Shown: piece by piece, positions 14,200 through 22,821 of the stretch
How the letters are laid out: the number at the start of each line of letters is the position of its first letter
How positions within the stretch are numbered: position 1 is the first letter of the stretch
Assembly (NCBI GenBank): GCA_910586435.1
Contig: CAJUGT010000046.1
Coordinates: 1-25,915 of the forward strand
Length of the DNA stretch: 25,915 nucleotides
Origin: an uncultured Acetatifactor sp.
GTDB lineage: Bacteria > Bacillota > Clostridia > Lachnospirales > Lachnospiraceae
Direction: 5' to 3'
Translations under genes and position numbers: made by a program
The notes under the pieces: generated by a model
The model's input: the letters and a program-made list of their open reading frames with translations, nothing else
Told to the model about the DNA's origin: nothing
Databases searched by the model: none

Positions 14200-15554
14200 G
14201 ATTTTTTTAGTAATTTTCGGTATACTATCAAAAAGCACACCAAATGAACCAGAAAAGTCAATGCCCAGCTGATAGGATAGGAAATATACAGACATTCCAG
14301 GGTACGGTAGCTTTGAAAAACAGTATATATCCAAACCACTCTGAACAGACATGCTCCTGTCAGGGAGACCAACATGGGCATAATCGCATATCCCATGCCC
14401 CGCAGAGCTCCCACGATTACATCCATCATCCCGCAAAGAAAATATGTCACACAAATATATCCCATACGCAAAATACCAAACCTGATCACTTCCGAATCCG
14501 GCGAATATATCCGCAGCAATACTCCCGCAAAAAAGTATGCCCCATTTCCCATAATTGCTCCCACCACAATTACCAGCGCTTCACAGATGAGCAGTGCCTT
14601 TCCTATCCTTCTGAATTTTAAGGCCCCATAATTTTGACCGCAAAAGCTTATGGTGGCCTGATGGAAGGAATTCATGGCCGTATACACAAATCCCTCTATA
14701 TTGCTTGCGGCAGTGTTGCCCGCCATGGCCACAGAACCGAAACTGTTCACTGAAGATTGAATCAGCACATTGGATATGGAAAACAATGCTCCCTGCATCC
14801 CTGCGGGAATTCCGATTTTCACCATTTTAATCAGTTTATCCGGCACAATACGAATTCCCTTCATTTCCAGCCGGTAGACGCTGTCCGAGAGAATAAGGCA
14901 TCTCACCACCAGCGCTGCGGAAATTGCCTGGGACACCACCGTGGCTGTTGCCACACCGGCAACTCCCATGGAAAAAACTATGACAAATATTAAGTTTAAC
15001 AACACATTTACCACACCGGCAATGAGCAGGTAATAAAGAGGACGCTTGGTATCCCCCACAGCCCTCAGAACAGCACTGCCGAAATTATATACCATCATAA
15101 ACGGCATGCCGCCAAAATAAATCCGCATATACAAAACAGAATGGGCAATGACATCGTCCGGTGTTCCCATCCACATCAAAGCGGGACGCGATATAAAAAA
15201 ACCCGCAAATATCAGGATGATACCACTGACGCAGGCCGTCGCCACAGTGGTCTGCACCATTTCTCTCAACTCATCTTTTTGATCCGCGCCGTAATACCTT
15301 GCCACAAGAACATTACTTCCCACTGACAATCCAATAAACAGGTTGACAATCAAATTCGTCAGCGAACTGGTGGAGCCCACGGCAGCAAGAGCTTCATTTC
15401 CCGCAAAACGCCCCACCACCACAATATCCGCGGCATTAAACAGAAGCTGCAATATCCCCGACAGCATCAGCGGAATATAAAATATAAGTATTTTCCCCAA
15501 CAAGGGCCCGCTGCACATATCAATTTCATACTTTTTTGAAGAAGCCTTTTCCAT
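14196..15554 (-). CDS. MATE family efflux transporter
   Basis: Cation-coupled multidrug/metabolite exporter of the inner membrane. 452 residues with about 12 hydrophobic segments in two similar halves, typical for MATE. Seen: PLMLSGILQLLFNAADIVVVGRFAGNEALAAVG (about 28-60, first-half family signature), AVLRAVGDTKRPLYY in the first half, and IGIPAGMQGALFSISN plus ALRGMGYAIMPML in the second. ATG 15554 has AGGAGAGG 4 bases upstream. It is the first gene after the leuD terminator; a perfect 12-bp palindrome lies just before it. Substrate unknown. Confidence 0.93.
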   Translation of the reverse strand: MEKASSKKYEIDMCSGPLLGKILIFYIPLMLSGILQLLFNAADIVVVGRFAGNEALAAVGSTSSLTNLIVNLFIGLSVGSNVLVARYYGADQKDELREMVQTTVATACVSGIILIFAGFFISRPALMWMGTPDDVIAHSVLYMRIYFGGMPFMMVYNFGSAVLRAVGDTKRPLYYLLIAGVVNVLLNLIFVIVFSMGVAGVATATVVSQAISAALVVRCLILSDSVYRLEMKGIRIVPDKLIKMVKIGIPAGMQGALFSISNVLIQSSVNSFGSVAMAGNTAASNIEGFVYTAMNSFHQATISFCGQNYGALKFRRIGKALLICEALVIVVGAIMGNGAYFFAGVLLRIYSPDSEVIRFGILRMGYICVTYFLCGMMDVIVGALRGMGYAIMPMLVSLTGACLFRVVWIYTVFQSYRTLECLYISYPISWALTFLVHLVCFLIVYRKLLKKS

Positions 15555-15579
15555 GATTCCTCTCCTAATCCATGCACAA

Positions 15580-15591
15580 TGTAAATTTACA
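15580..15591. promoter_or_regulatory. Palindrome TGTAAATTTACA, candidate operator of the MATE gene
   Basis: Perfect 12-bp palindrome 25 bp before the MATE start and directly after the leuD terminator hairpin. Size and symmetry fit a dimeric regulator site; no regulator gene is adjacent. Confidence 0.35.
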
Positions 15592-15595
15592 AAAT

Positions 15596-15625
15596 ATACA
15601 GCGGAGTGGCTAAACTCCGCTGTAT
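15596..15625 (-). terminator. Rho-independent terminator of leuCD
   Basis: Perfect 11-bp stem ATACAGCGGAG / CTCCGCTGTAT with an 8-base loop, starting 4 bases after the leuD stop. On the minus strand ATTTTGT follows. Clear end of the leu unit. Confidence 0.88.
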
Positions 15626-15628
15626 TCT

Positions 15629-16114
15629 CTACTTATTATTTATGTAATTAATTAATCCTTCTGAAGCAATTATCTTCTGCATAAATTCAGGGAACGCCTG
15701 CCCCTGATAGCTGACACCTTTTGTAATATCAGTGATAATCCCGGAGTCAAAATCAACTTCGACTTCATCTCCAGCCTCAATTCCCCTGGCTGCTTCCGGA
15801 CACTCAATAATCGGCAGACCTATGTTAATTGCGTTTCTGTAGAAAATTCTAGCGAACGTCTCCGCTATCACACAACTGACTCCCGCAGCCTTTATGGCAA
15901 TCGGCGCATGTTCCCTGGAGGAACCGCATCCAAAATTTTTCTCCGCCACAATTATATCACCCTTGCGCACCTTTTTTATTAACTCTGCGTCTATATCTTC
16001 CATACAATGCCCTGCCAGTTCCGCAGGATCAGAAGAATTCAAATACCTTGCGGGGATAATCACATCCGTATCCACATTATCTCCATATTTAAACACATTA
16101 CCCTTTGCGTTCAT
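15629..16114 (-). CDS. leuD: 3-isopropylmalate dehydratase small subunit
   Basis: Small (swivel-domain) subunit of isopropylmalate isomerase in leucine synthesis, pairing with LeuC. 161 residues, the length of the LeuD type found with 420-residue LeuC. Seen: GNVFKYGDNVDTDVIIPARYL (5-25), KNFGCGSSREHAPIAIKAAG (59-78, substrate-binding signature), RIFYRNAINIGLPII. ATG 16114 is used; AAAGGA lies upstream, and an in-frame GTG at 16135 that would add 7 residues overlaps this SD region. It is 82 bp downstream of leuC. Confidence 0.96.
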   Translation of the reverse strand: MNAKGNVFKYGDNVDTDVIIPARYLNSSDPAELAGHCMEDIDAELIKKVRKGDIIVAEKNFGCGSSREHAPIAIKAAGVSCVIAETFARIFYRNAINIGLPIIECPEAARGIEAGDEVEVDFDSGIITDITKGVSYQGQAFPEFMQKIIASEGLINYINNK

Positions 16115-16196
16115 TCTCCCGTTTCCTTTCTCCACGTTCTCAGCTATTTTTCAAAATGTTGCTGTTCCTGCTCCGAGACATACGCCGCCTGGACAC

Positions 16197-17468
16197 TCAG
16201 GCCAGATTCTCCGGAGACGCAATGACTCCCTTGACCGCACTGGCAGCCGCAACCGCAGGGCTCGCAAGATAAATTTCAGAAGAGACATGTCCCATACGTC
16301 CTACAAAATTACGGTTCGTGGTAGAAACACAGCGCTCCCCTTCCGCAAGGATACCCATATAGCCCCCCAGACAGGGACCGCAGGTGGGAGTACTCACAAT
16401 GGCTCCAGCCTGAATAAAGGTCTTCAGCAGCCCTTCTTCCATGGCCTGCACATAGATTGCCTGTGTGGCGGGAATCACAATGCTGCGCATTCCTTTTGCC
16501 ACATGGCGTCCTTCCAGAACCTGTGCCGCAATCCGCAGGTCATCCAACCGTCCATTGGTACAGGAACCAATCACCACCTGGTCTATGGCAATGGGCTCCA
16601 TTGAATTAATTTCGTCTATGGAATGGGTATTTTCCGGAAGATGCGGAAAGGCCACTGTGGGACGCAGCGTTCCCAAATCTATCGTATATTCCGCATCATA
16701 CTCCGCATCCTCATCCGCCTCATAAACCCTGTATGGCTTTTGGGAATGCTCTTCCATATAGCTTTTTGCCAGGGCATCCACAGGAAAGATGCCGTTCTTT
16801 CCGCCGGCCTCAATGGCCATATTCGCAATGGTAAAGCGGTCATCCATGGAAAGATTTTCTATGCCGTCTCCCACAAACTCCATGGATTTATACAATGCGC
16901 CGTCCACGCCAATCATACCGATAATATGTAAAATAACATCCTTGCCGCTGACCCATTTGGCAGGTTTGCCGGTGAGAACGAAACGAATCGCCCCAGGCAC
17001 CTTAAACCATGCCTTCCCCGTAGCCATCCCTGCCGCCATGTCCGTACTTCCCACTCCTGTGGAGAACGCTCCCAACGCTCCGTATGTGCAGGTGTGAGAG
17101 TCTGCGCCGATGATAACATCTCCTGCCACAGTCAGACCTTTTTCCGGCAGCAAGGCATGTTCAATTCCCATCTCTCCCACTTCAAAATAATTGGTAATCT
17201 CATTCCTGCGGGCAAACTCTCTGACACATTTGCAATGCTCCGCAGATTTTATATCTTTGTTTGGCACAAAATGATCCGGCACCAGCGCAATTTTATCCTT
17301 GTCAAACACTCCTTTTGCCTGGATTTTGTCCATTTCTTTTATGGCCACCGGACTTGTAATATCATTGCCCAACACCAAATCCAGCTTTGCCTCAATCAGC
17401 TGACCTGCCCGAACCTCCTCAAGTCCCGCCGCAGCGGCCAGAATTTTCTGAGTCATTGTCATTCCCAT
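16197..17468 (-). CDS. leuC: 3-isopropylmalate dehydratase large subunit
   Basis: Large [4Fe-4S] subunit of isopropylmalate isomerase. 423 residues, the shorter form related to homoaconitase (HacA-like) rather than the roughly 465-residue enterobacterial one. Cluster ligands are visible at Cys303 (GSCTNGR) and Cys363/Cys366 (TPTCGPCLGG); GADSHTCTYGALG (121-133) is the substrate-loop signature. The frame is open to 17567 but the first 33 codons of that extension overlie the promoter; MGMTMTQKIL from ATG 17468 is the family-like start. The SD is modest (AAAGGA 13 bases or GAG 3 bases upstream). It has its own promoter after the histidine kinase gene. Confidence 0.97.
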   Translation of the reverse strand: MGMTMTQKILAAAAGLEEVRAGQLIEAKLDLVLGNDITSPVAIKEMDKIQAKGVFDKDKIALVPDHFVPNKDIKSAEHCKCVREFARRNEITNYFEVGEMGIEHALLPEKGLTVAGDVIIGADSHTCTYGALGAFSTGVGSTDMAAGMATGKAWFKVPGAIRFVLTGKPAKWVSGKDVILHIIGMIGVDGALYKSMEFVGDGIENLSMDDRFTIANMAIEAGGKNGIFPVDALAKSYMEEHSQKPYRVYEADEDAEYDAEYTIDLGTLRPTVAFPHLPENTHSIDEINSMEPIAIDQVVIGSCTNGRLDDLRIAAQVLEGRHVAKGMRSIVIPATQAIYVQAMEEGLLKTFIQAGAIVSTPTCGPCLGGYMGILAEGERCVSTTNRNFVGRMGHVSSEIYLASPAVAAASAVKGVIASPENLA

Positions 17469-17538
17469 ATCTCTAAACCATTCCTTTCCGCAGAATAATA
17501 GCCGAACATATAATCCCACTGCCAATCCCCTAAACAAG

Positions 17539-17567
17539 ATAATAGCACAGATTATCCCATAGTTCAA
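17539..17567 (-). promoter_or_regulatory. Promoter of leuCD
   Basis: Minus strand TTGAAC (17562-17567), 17-bp spacer, TATTAT (17539-17544). The start would fall near 17532, giving about 64 bases of leader. That is too short for a leucine T-box, and no T-box or leucine-rich leader peptide is seen. Confidence 0.75.
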
Positions 17568-17582
17568 ACAGAAGTTATTGAT

Positions 17583-20009
17583 TTATCTTGTGGTTTGCCC
17601 TCCCTGAACGCCACGCTCCGCCAGCAGTGCCTTTTCCTTGATGTGCCATATGGTAGTCACTTTGAATAAATCCCCATCCACTTCCAGCTCCAATGTACCG
17701 CCCTGGAGTTCCATAAAGCTTTTGGCAATGGCAAGTCCCAGCCCGCTTCCCTCCGTATTGCGGGAAGTATTCCCTCTCACGAAACGCTCTGTCAGTTCGG
17801 AAGCCTCCACCGTTATTTCCTGGGCGGAGATATTCTTCAATGTTATTATAACCGCGTCATCAATACGAAAACCATTGACATAAACCCTGGTGCCAGGCAG
17901 GGCGTATTTTGCGATATTCCCAAAAAGATTCTCATATATTCTGAATGTTTTCTGACTGTCCAGGGGCAAAATTACTTTTTCATCCGTCAGATTCATTCTC
18001 ACGTCCAACCCGGAAGCACTGATTTTGTCGGACATTTCAAAAGATACCTGCTTCACCAGATTCATAATATCCACGTCCATAATGTTCAAGGTAATATTCT
18101 GTGAATTTGCCTTGCTGAATTCAAACAAATCCTCAATCAAACTTTTCAGACGCAGGGATTTTCTCTCCAGTATTTCCAGGTATTCCTTCCTCTGTTCTTC
18201 AGTAATATCTTCCTTTTTCAACAGGTTGACATAAGTTATAATTGCCGTCAGAGGTGTCTTTAAATCATGGGACATATTTGTGACCAGTTCTGTCTTAATC
18301 CTCTGACTTCTGACTTCCATGGTCACTGCCTTTTTCAGACCTTCCTGTATCTTATAAATCTCCTTCCTGAAAGGCTCAAACATTCCCAAATCTTCCGTAA
18401 TTGTGACATTCAGATTTCCCGCCGCAATTTCATCCACAGCCTGAAACAAAATGGCATATTTGTCCTGTAAATCACTGACATATTTTCTCAGAACCACATA
18501 CAATATCAGAGAATATACCAATGTCACCGCCAATCCGCCAATCCAGAGACAACTGATAAAAAATAATATCAAAGCATTTACAATTACAATCTTTAAAATG
18601 GCTTTGTGAGCGCCCTGGGTCAGGTTCAGACACACCATTGCCCTGTACAGTCCCACAATTTTTCCTTTGACAAAGGGGAAAAAACGATAAATAACACTTC
18701 TTTGTTTGATATATTTTTTGATTCCCAGGTCCCTCAATTCCCTGGCACATATTCCAAGATACCAGCCCACAAACAGGAACAGGGTAATCACTGCCAGATT
18801 AAAAAACCTGACCAGCAAATCCGCGCTGCCATAGAATGTACGCATATATTCCCGAACCGCCGTATACGCTCTGCCGCTTGCGGTATAAGCCACCAGAGTA
18901 ACCACACTGTCCGTCAATGCGTTCATACATCCCCCTATGATAAACAGCATTTCTACAGGAACAGAACAAATTTTCAATTCCTTCCAGGGCTTTGAGTGTT
19001 CCGGCAGGGGCAGCAGAAATCCCAGCAGAATCATGCCAGTCAGGCACATTATGAGAATCTGGTTCGTTCCGCTGCTCCAATATGCGCTAATTGCCGCATT
19101 CGAGAAATTATAATATCTAAAACCACTGCTGCTCGTAACGAGATACCCCCCCCATGTGTCAAAATCGTTCCCCACATCTCCTTTTGTCCAGGCATCTCTT
19201 GAAATTGCGTATGTCACAGTACAATCCACCGGCATTTTCACTTGTCCAAATTGCCGTAAGACGGCAGTATGCTGAAACAATACATCCTCCCGGATAACTT
19301 CATTGGCATATTTCCTGATCTGGTTCTCATCCAGTCCGCAAATGTTATCTCCAACAGTTACATTACCTGCGCTGTCAAACTGAAAAGAAAGCAGAAAATA
19401 CTGTTCTGAAATTCCACGGTTTCTGTCAGCGGTGGACATATTGGTGATATATTTTCCAGTAATATTATCCCGGATAATATAGTCATACATACCGTTCAGA
19501 TTCCGAAAATATTCGTTCATTTTCTCAAAGTATTCCCTCAGATAATTCAGCTCTGCATTTATTTTTGAGCATTCGGCATAACTTATCTCCCCTGTGAGCA
19601 TCTCTTCATTGCCCTCAGGCTCTTCCTCCGCCATGCTTAAATTATCCATATACTCCTCTAATTGTTCCTGGTCCAGAAGCCATTGCCTTTCCTCTTCCAT
19701 TTCCAGATAAAGATTCGCATAGTCATACTGCACATTATTCTGCGCATTATACAAATCCCGATAGAGCAGGTAGCAGTTTTGATACAGCCAGGAGATATTA
19801 TCCGCATTTTCTATGGGGCTGCTCATACTCTTCTCTGCATTTGCGCGGAATACTCCGTAAAACCCCTGAAGAATAATGGCACAGAGCGCGCTCAGCGCAA
19901 GCCCGGCCAAAGCCCAAAACCACTTTCCGTTTTGATGTGTTTTTTTTGCTCCCACCGGTTCCTGAACCACTACTTCTTTTGGCTTCCTTCTCTTTATGAC
20001 CAATCCCAT
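17583..20009 (-). CDS. Sensor histidine kinase with multi-span membrane domain
   Basis: Membrane sensor that autophosphorylates and drives the adjacent response regulator. 808 residues. Order: basic N-terminus; TM1 (about 30-52); a large extracytoplasmic region (53-315) rich in Glu, Tyr and Asn with likely coiled-coil parts; five further hydrophobic segments (about 317-334, 351-375, 400-421, 471-489, 489-507); a HAMP-like linker (DLQDKYAILFQAVDEIAAGNLNVTI); HisKA with SHDLKTPLTAI, phospho-His581; HATPase with N box YENLFGNIAKYA (about 692-703) and G box EGSGLGLAIAKS. ATG 20009 has AGGAGGG 6 bases ahead; a GTG at 20027 overlaps that site. 34 bp after the regulator gene. The signal is not evident; linkage to DedA and a glycosyltransferase suggests envelope stress. 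Confidence 0.93.
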   Translation of the reverse strand: MGLVIKRRKPKEVVVQEPVGAKKTHQNGKWFWALAGLALSALCAIILQGFYGVFRANAEKSMSSPIENADNISWLYQNCYLLYRDLYNAQNNVQYDYANLYLEMEEERQWLLDQEQLEEYMDNLSMAEEEPEGNEEMLTGEISYAECSKINAELNYLREYFEKMNEYFRNLNGMYDYIIRDNITGKYITNMSTADRNRGISEQYFLLSFQFDSAGNVTVGDNICGLDENQIRKYANEVIREDVLFQHTAVLRQFGQVKMPVDCTVTYAISRDAWTKGDVGNDFDTWGGYLVTSSSGFRYYNFSNAAISAYWSSGTNQILIMCLTGMILLGFLLPLPEHSKPWKELKICSVPVEMLFIIGGCMNALTDSVVTLVAYTASGRAYTAVREYMRTFYGSADLLVRFFNLAVITLFLFVGWYLGICARELRDLGIKKYIKQRSVIYRFFPFVKGKIVGLYRAMVCLNLTQGAHKAILKIVIVNALILFFISCLWIGGLAVTLVYSLILYVVLRKYVSDLQDKYAILFQAVDEIAAGNLNVTITEDLGMFEPFRKEIYKIQEGLKKAVTMEVRSQRIKTELVTNMSHDLKTPLTAIITYVNLLKKEDITEEQRKEYLEILERKSLRLKSLIEDLFEFSKANSQNITLNIMDVDIMNLVKQVSFEMSDKISASGLDVRMNLTDEKVILPLDSQKTFRIYENLFGNIAKYALPGTRVYVNGFRIDDAVIITLKNISAQEITVEASELTERFVRGNTSRNTEGSGLGLAIAKSFMELQGGTLELEVDGDLFKVTTIWHIKEKALLAERGVQGGQTTR

Positions 20010-20015
20010 CCCAAA

Positions 20016-20022
20016 CCCTCCT
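20016..20022 (-). promoter_or_regulatory. Ribosome binding site deciding the kinase start
   Basis: AGGAGGG, 6 bases upstream of ATG 20009. The longest frame starts at a GTG (20027) on the far side of this site and would add six residues. Confidence 0.8.
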
Positions 20023-20043
20023 GGCACAAAGCCTGCGCAACCG

Positions 20044-20754
20044 TTACTGCCGGTCTATCTTATACCCCACCCCCCATACCACCTTCAGGTATTTAGGGTT
20101 CTTTGGGTCAATTTCTATTTTCTCGCGAATATTTCTCACATGAACCATAATGGTATCCGTATTCACTGCTTTCTCATTCCAAATCCTCTCATAAATCTCA
20201 TCCGCCGAAAATACCCTCCCCGGATTTTTAATCAAAAGCTGCACAATTTTAAATTCCATTGGGGTCAGCTTCACCAGCTCCCCATCCACGGTTACTTCCA
20301 CCGTATCCTCATTCAATTCCAGTCCGCCTATGGTATAGACATGATCCTTATTGCCTTCTTCGTTCAGCGCCGCCAGATATTTTGAATACCTGCGCAGATG
20401 GGAATTAACCCTGGCCAATAATTCCAGAGGGGTAAATGGCTTCGTCACATAATCGTCCGCCCCCATATTCAATCCCATAATCTTATCCACTTCCTCTGAT
20501 TTTGCTGAAAGCATTATGACTGGAAATTCATATTCCATAGAGCGAAGTTTCATCAACATAGTAACCCCATCCATAACCGGCATCATAATATCCACTATGG
20601 CCAGGTGTATTTGCTCCCGTTCCACCACTTTCAGGCCCTCAGCTCCGTCCGCAGCCTGGTATACCTCATATCCCTGATTTCTCAGATATATTTCAATCCC
20701 CTCCCGAATATCCTTGTCATCCTCCACTACCAGAACGTGATATTTTTGTTCCAT
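20044..20754 (-). CDS. Response regulator, OmpR/PhoB family
   Basis: Cytosolic transcription factor activated by the adjacent kinase. 236 residues. Receiver domain 1-120 with the acidic pocket EDD (11-13), phospho-acceptor Asp55 (LAIVDIMMPVMDG), Ser83 and Lys105 (DYVTKPF). C-terminal winged helix about 140-236 with LTPMEFKIVQLLIKNPGRVFSADEIYERIW and the recognition helix TDTIMVHVRNIREKIE, ending VWGVGYKIDRQ. ATG 20754 has AGGAGGAAG 6 bases upstream. It lies 44 bp after the glycosyltransferase and 34 bp before the kinase. Confidence 0.96.
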   Translation of the reverse strand: MEQKYHVLVVEDDKDIREGIEIYLRNQGYEVYQAADGAEGLKVVEREQIHLAIVDIMMPVMDGVTMLMKLRSMEYEFPVIMLSAKSEEVDKIMGLNMGADDYVTKPFTPLELLARVNSHLRRYSKYLAALNEEGNKDHVYTIGGLELNEDTVEVTVDGELVKLTPMEFKIVQLLIKNPGRVFSADEIYERIWNEKAVNTDTIMVHVRNIREKIEIDPKNPKYLKVVWGVGYKIDRQ

Positions 20755-20798
20755 AAGCTGCTTCCTCCTGCTAAGACATATTTAGATTTATCCAACAA

Positions 20799-22040
20799 TC
20801 AAACACGCCTGGGCAACAAATGGATCGTTCTTTTTCTCTGCCCTTCCACAGCGCGTTTCTGTTCTATAATGCTATTATAATAATGAAGCGCATTGAAAGC
20901 AACCATTTCTTCCCTGTATTGCATCCCTGTCCGAAAGGCATTCTCTGCCATAGCCTGAAACATGGGATTCTTTCTCTCTTCCCCTTCCACAGTTCTCTCC
21001 GGAACACTCCTCAGAAATTGTACCAGCTTCTCCGCATATTCTTCTGTATTTTCTCCAGTTAAAATTCCATTGACCCCATCTTCCACCAGGTCCTCCACAC
21101 CCGTGGCCTTTACGGCAATTACAGGCGTGGCCCCGGCAAAAGCTTCCAATATCACAATCCCCTGGGTTTCCGTTTTAGAGGCAAAGACAAACCCATCCGC
21201 CCCCTTAAAATAAGGCGCAATTTCATCATTGGGAACAGTGCCCACAAATGTTACCACGTCCTCAAGCCCCAGGCTGATACTGCGTTTGCTCAATTCCTCC
21301 CTGTCAGGGCCATCCCCCACCATAAGCACCCTGAAGGGCTTTTGGTACAGCTCTTTTGTTCTCGCCAGACTTTCCAAAAGAAAAGACACATTTTTCTCAT
21401 GTGCCATCCTGGATACCGTCAAAAGCATGGGCATATTCTCCGCCCCATAACGCCTGCGGATTTCATCGCCTCTGGCCTCACTCACCGTATAATTCCCCTG
21501 TTCAATGCCCGTGGGCAGAATTCCTGTTCTCTCGTAATCCACATTACAGCGGTTGACCAGATATTGACGCATACCCGCCGTAGGAGCAAATACAAAATCG
21601 CAATGCTTCAAAAAGGTATGTAGGTACGCAATCATAAAACTGTCATATCTCATAATATTGCCCGTATAACAGCGAAGGTACTGTTCATATCTGGTATGAT
21701 AGGTAAACGCCAGGGGAATATGATATTTACGGGACAGATAAACCGCAGTCCTTCCTATAAGCATGGGATGATGCACATGAATAATATCATAAGTATTTTT
21801 CTTAAATTCCTCTTCAATTCTGCGGTCAAAGGGATTTGGCAGGACAATTCCCCCAACAAAGCGATTCAGGCAAGTAGAATAACGAAAAACATTATCCTCC
21901 TGCTGCTGTTCTCTGTAAGTAGGCGCAAAAATCGTCACCTGGTGTCCCAAATCCTCCAATCCTTTCGCAAGACGCTCTATGGAAATTGGAACGCCTCCCA
22001 TCATTGGCTTATAATTATTCGTCATCAACGCAATTTTCAT
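20799..22040 (-). CDS. GT4-family glycosyltransferase
   Basis: Cytosolic or membrane-attached glycosyltransferase with GT-B fold. 413 residues. Seen: N-terminal MKIALMTNNYKPMMGGVPIS with the glycine-rich donor/acceptor loop, YDIIHVHHPMLIGRTA, LLTVSRMAHEKN (207-218), VLMVGDGPDREEL, and the EX7E motif in TETQGIVILEAFAGATPVIA (Glu291, Glu299). This pattern resembles 1,2-diacylglycerol 3-alpha-glucosyltransferases (membrane glycolipid synthesis), but other GT4 acceptors are possible. ATG 22040 has GGTG 6 bases upstream, a weak SD. It is 38 bp downstream of dedA, which supports a lipid or envelope role. Confidence 0.88.
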   Translation of the reverse strand: MKIALMTNNYKPMMGGVPISIERLAKGLEDLGHQVTIFAPTYREQQQEDNVFRYSTCLNRFVGGIVLPNPFDRRIEEEFKKNTYDIIHVHHPMLIGRTAVYLSRKYHIPLAFTYHTRYEQYLRCYTGNIMRYDSFMIAYLHTFLKHCDFVFAPTAGMRQYLVNRCNVDYERTGILPTGIEQGNYTVSEARGDEIRRRYGAENMPMLLTVSRMAHEKNVSFLLESLARTKELYQKPFRVLMVGDGPDREELSKRSISLGLEDVVTFVGTVPNDEIAPYFKGADGFVFASKTETQGIVILEAFAGATPVIAVKATGVEDLVEDGVNGILTGENTEEYAEKLVQFLRSVPERTVEGEERKNPMFQAMAENAFRTGMQYREEMVAFNALHYYNSIIEQKRAVEGQRKRTIHLLPRRV

Positions 22041-22078
22041 CTTTTACACCATTCCCTTTCTGAGCCCCACTACGTTTC

Positions 22079-22594
22079 CTATGACAATCCCAACAGCTGA
22101 AACGCCTGATCGCCGAGAACATACCCTGCTCCTACAAACACAAAATTCCATATAAATATCCCGCAGGTTGAGCTGACAATATACTTTATCAAATCCATCT
22201 TAATCACTCCTGCCGGTATGGAGACAATGGTGCGAATCATGGGAAGCAGCTTCCCTACAAAGACACCTGCGCATCCCTTCTGCCGAACCCATTCCAGATT
22301 CTTCTCCAAAGCTTCCTTCTGCTTGGGGAATTTTCTGGTATAGGCATTCAGAAATACCTCTCCTCCTTTACGTCCTAAAGCATACAGCGCCAGGCTTCCC
22401 AACAATCCTGCTGACACCGTAATAATCATCACCCATATAAAATTAATATTTCCCTTTGCCGCCATAATGCCTGAAAGAGGCATAATCACCCCTGCCGGAA
22501 ATCCGGGCAGATTCAGATATTCCAAGAAAACAATTATAAATATGGCAATAGCGCCATATTGGGTAAAATAATAAGTCAGTGTCGCCGCATCCAT
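22079..22594 (-). CDS. DedA family membrane protein
   Basis: Polytopic inner-membrane protein of the DedA (SNARE-associated) superfamily, some members of which act as flippases for undecaprenyl phosphate or phosphatidylethanolamine. 171 residues, somewhat short for the family (about 200). Seen: an N-terminal re-entrant-like stretch FLEYLNLPGFPAGVIMPLSGIMAA, GSLALYALGRKGG, and the DedA signature VGKLLPMIRTIVSIPAGVIKM with Arg in the expected position. ATG 22594 has GGGAGGA 7 bases upstream; a frame open to 22666 is rejected because the upstream part lies in the structured leader. First gene of the dedA-GT4-regulator-kinase cluster. Confidence 0.92.
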   Translation of the reverse strand: MDAATLTYYFTQYGAIAIFIIVFLEYLNLPGFPAGVIMPLSGIMAAKGNINFIWVMIITVSAGLLGSLALYALGRKGGEVFLNAYTRKFPKQKEALEKNLEWVRQKGCAGVFVGKLLPMIRTIVSIPAGVIKMDLIKYIVSSTCGIFIWNFVFVGAGYVLGDQAFQLLGLS

Positions 22595-22626
22595 GATAAA
22601 TCCTCCCTTATGCTTCTCCGGCAGGA

Positions 22627-22771
22627 GACAGGTTCCGCATTTCTTTCGGCCGCCGTGTTCCCGCACTGTTGTTATTCCCGCAAGCGCCAGGTAATCCTAC
22701 CTCAAAGGTGGTTCCTGCCGCAGCAGACCTGCATTTCGCAGCTGCCCAAAATCTTCCGGGCAGCCGCTGTC
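22627..22771 (-). ncRNA. Possible structured leader RNA upstream of dedA
   Basis: A 145-base GC-rich stretch in an otherwise AT-rich gap (22595-22821). On the minus strand GACAG (22767-22771) can pair with CTGTC (22627-22631), closing a set of inner helices: GCTGCCC/GGGCAGC with a 10-base loop (22741-22764), CTGC-GAAAT-GCAG, and ACCT-TTG-AGGT. After the closing helix a second hairpin, TCTCC-TGCC-GGAGA, lies about 15 bases ahead of the dedA SD. This is riboswitch-like architecture, but I compared it by eye with TPP, cobalamin, c-di-GMP, ydaO, yybP and SRP RNA consensus and none fits. A TATACT box lies just upstream without a good -35. Confidence 0.35.
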
Positions 22772-22821
22772 TTATGAAGTTAGTATATGGAGGAAATATA
22801 AAACCCAACCGCATAGAATCC

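Noticed and set aside
17469..17582. Leucine T-box or attenuator ahead of leuC
   Set aside because: Leader of about 64 bases from the predicted start; no T-box core sequence and no terminator hairpin.
22627..22771. SRP RNA, cobalamin, TPP or c-di-GMP riboswitch upstream of dedA
   Set aside because: Signature cores of these families (for example the SRP GGAAGC loop, the TPP CTGAGA, the c-di-GMP GGGCAAACC) are absent on both strands.
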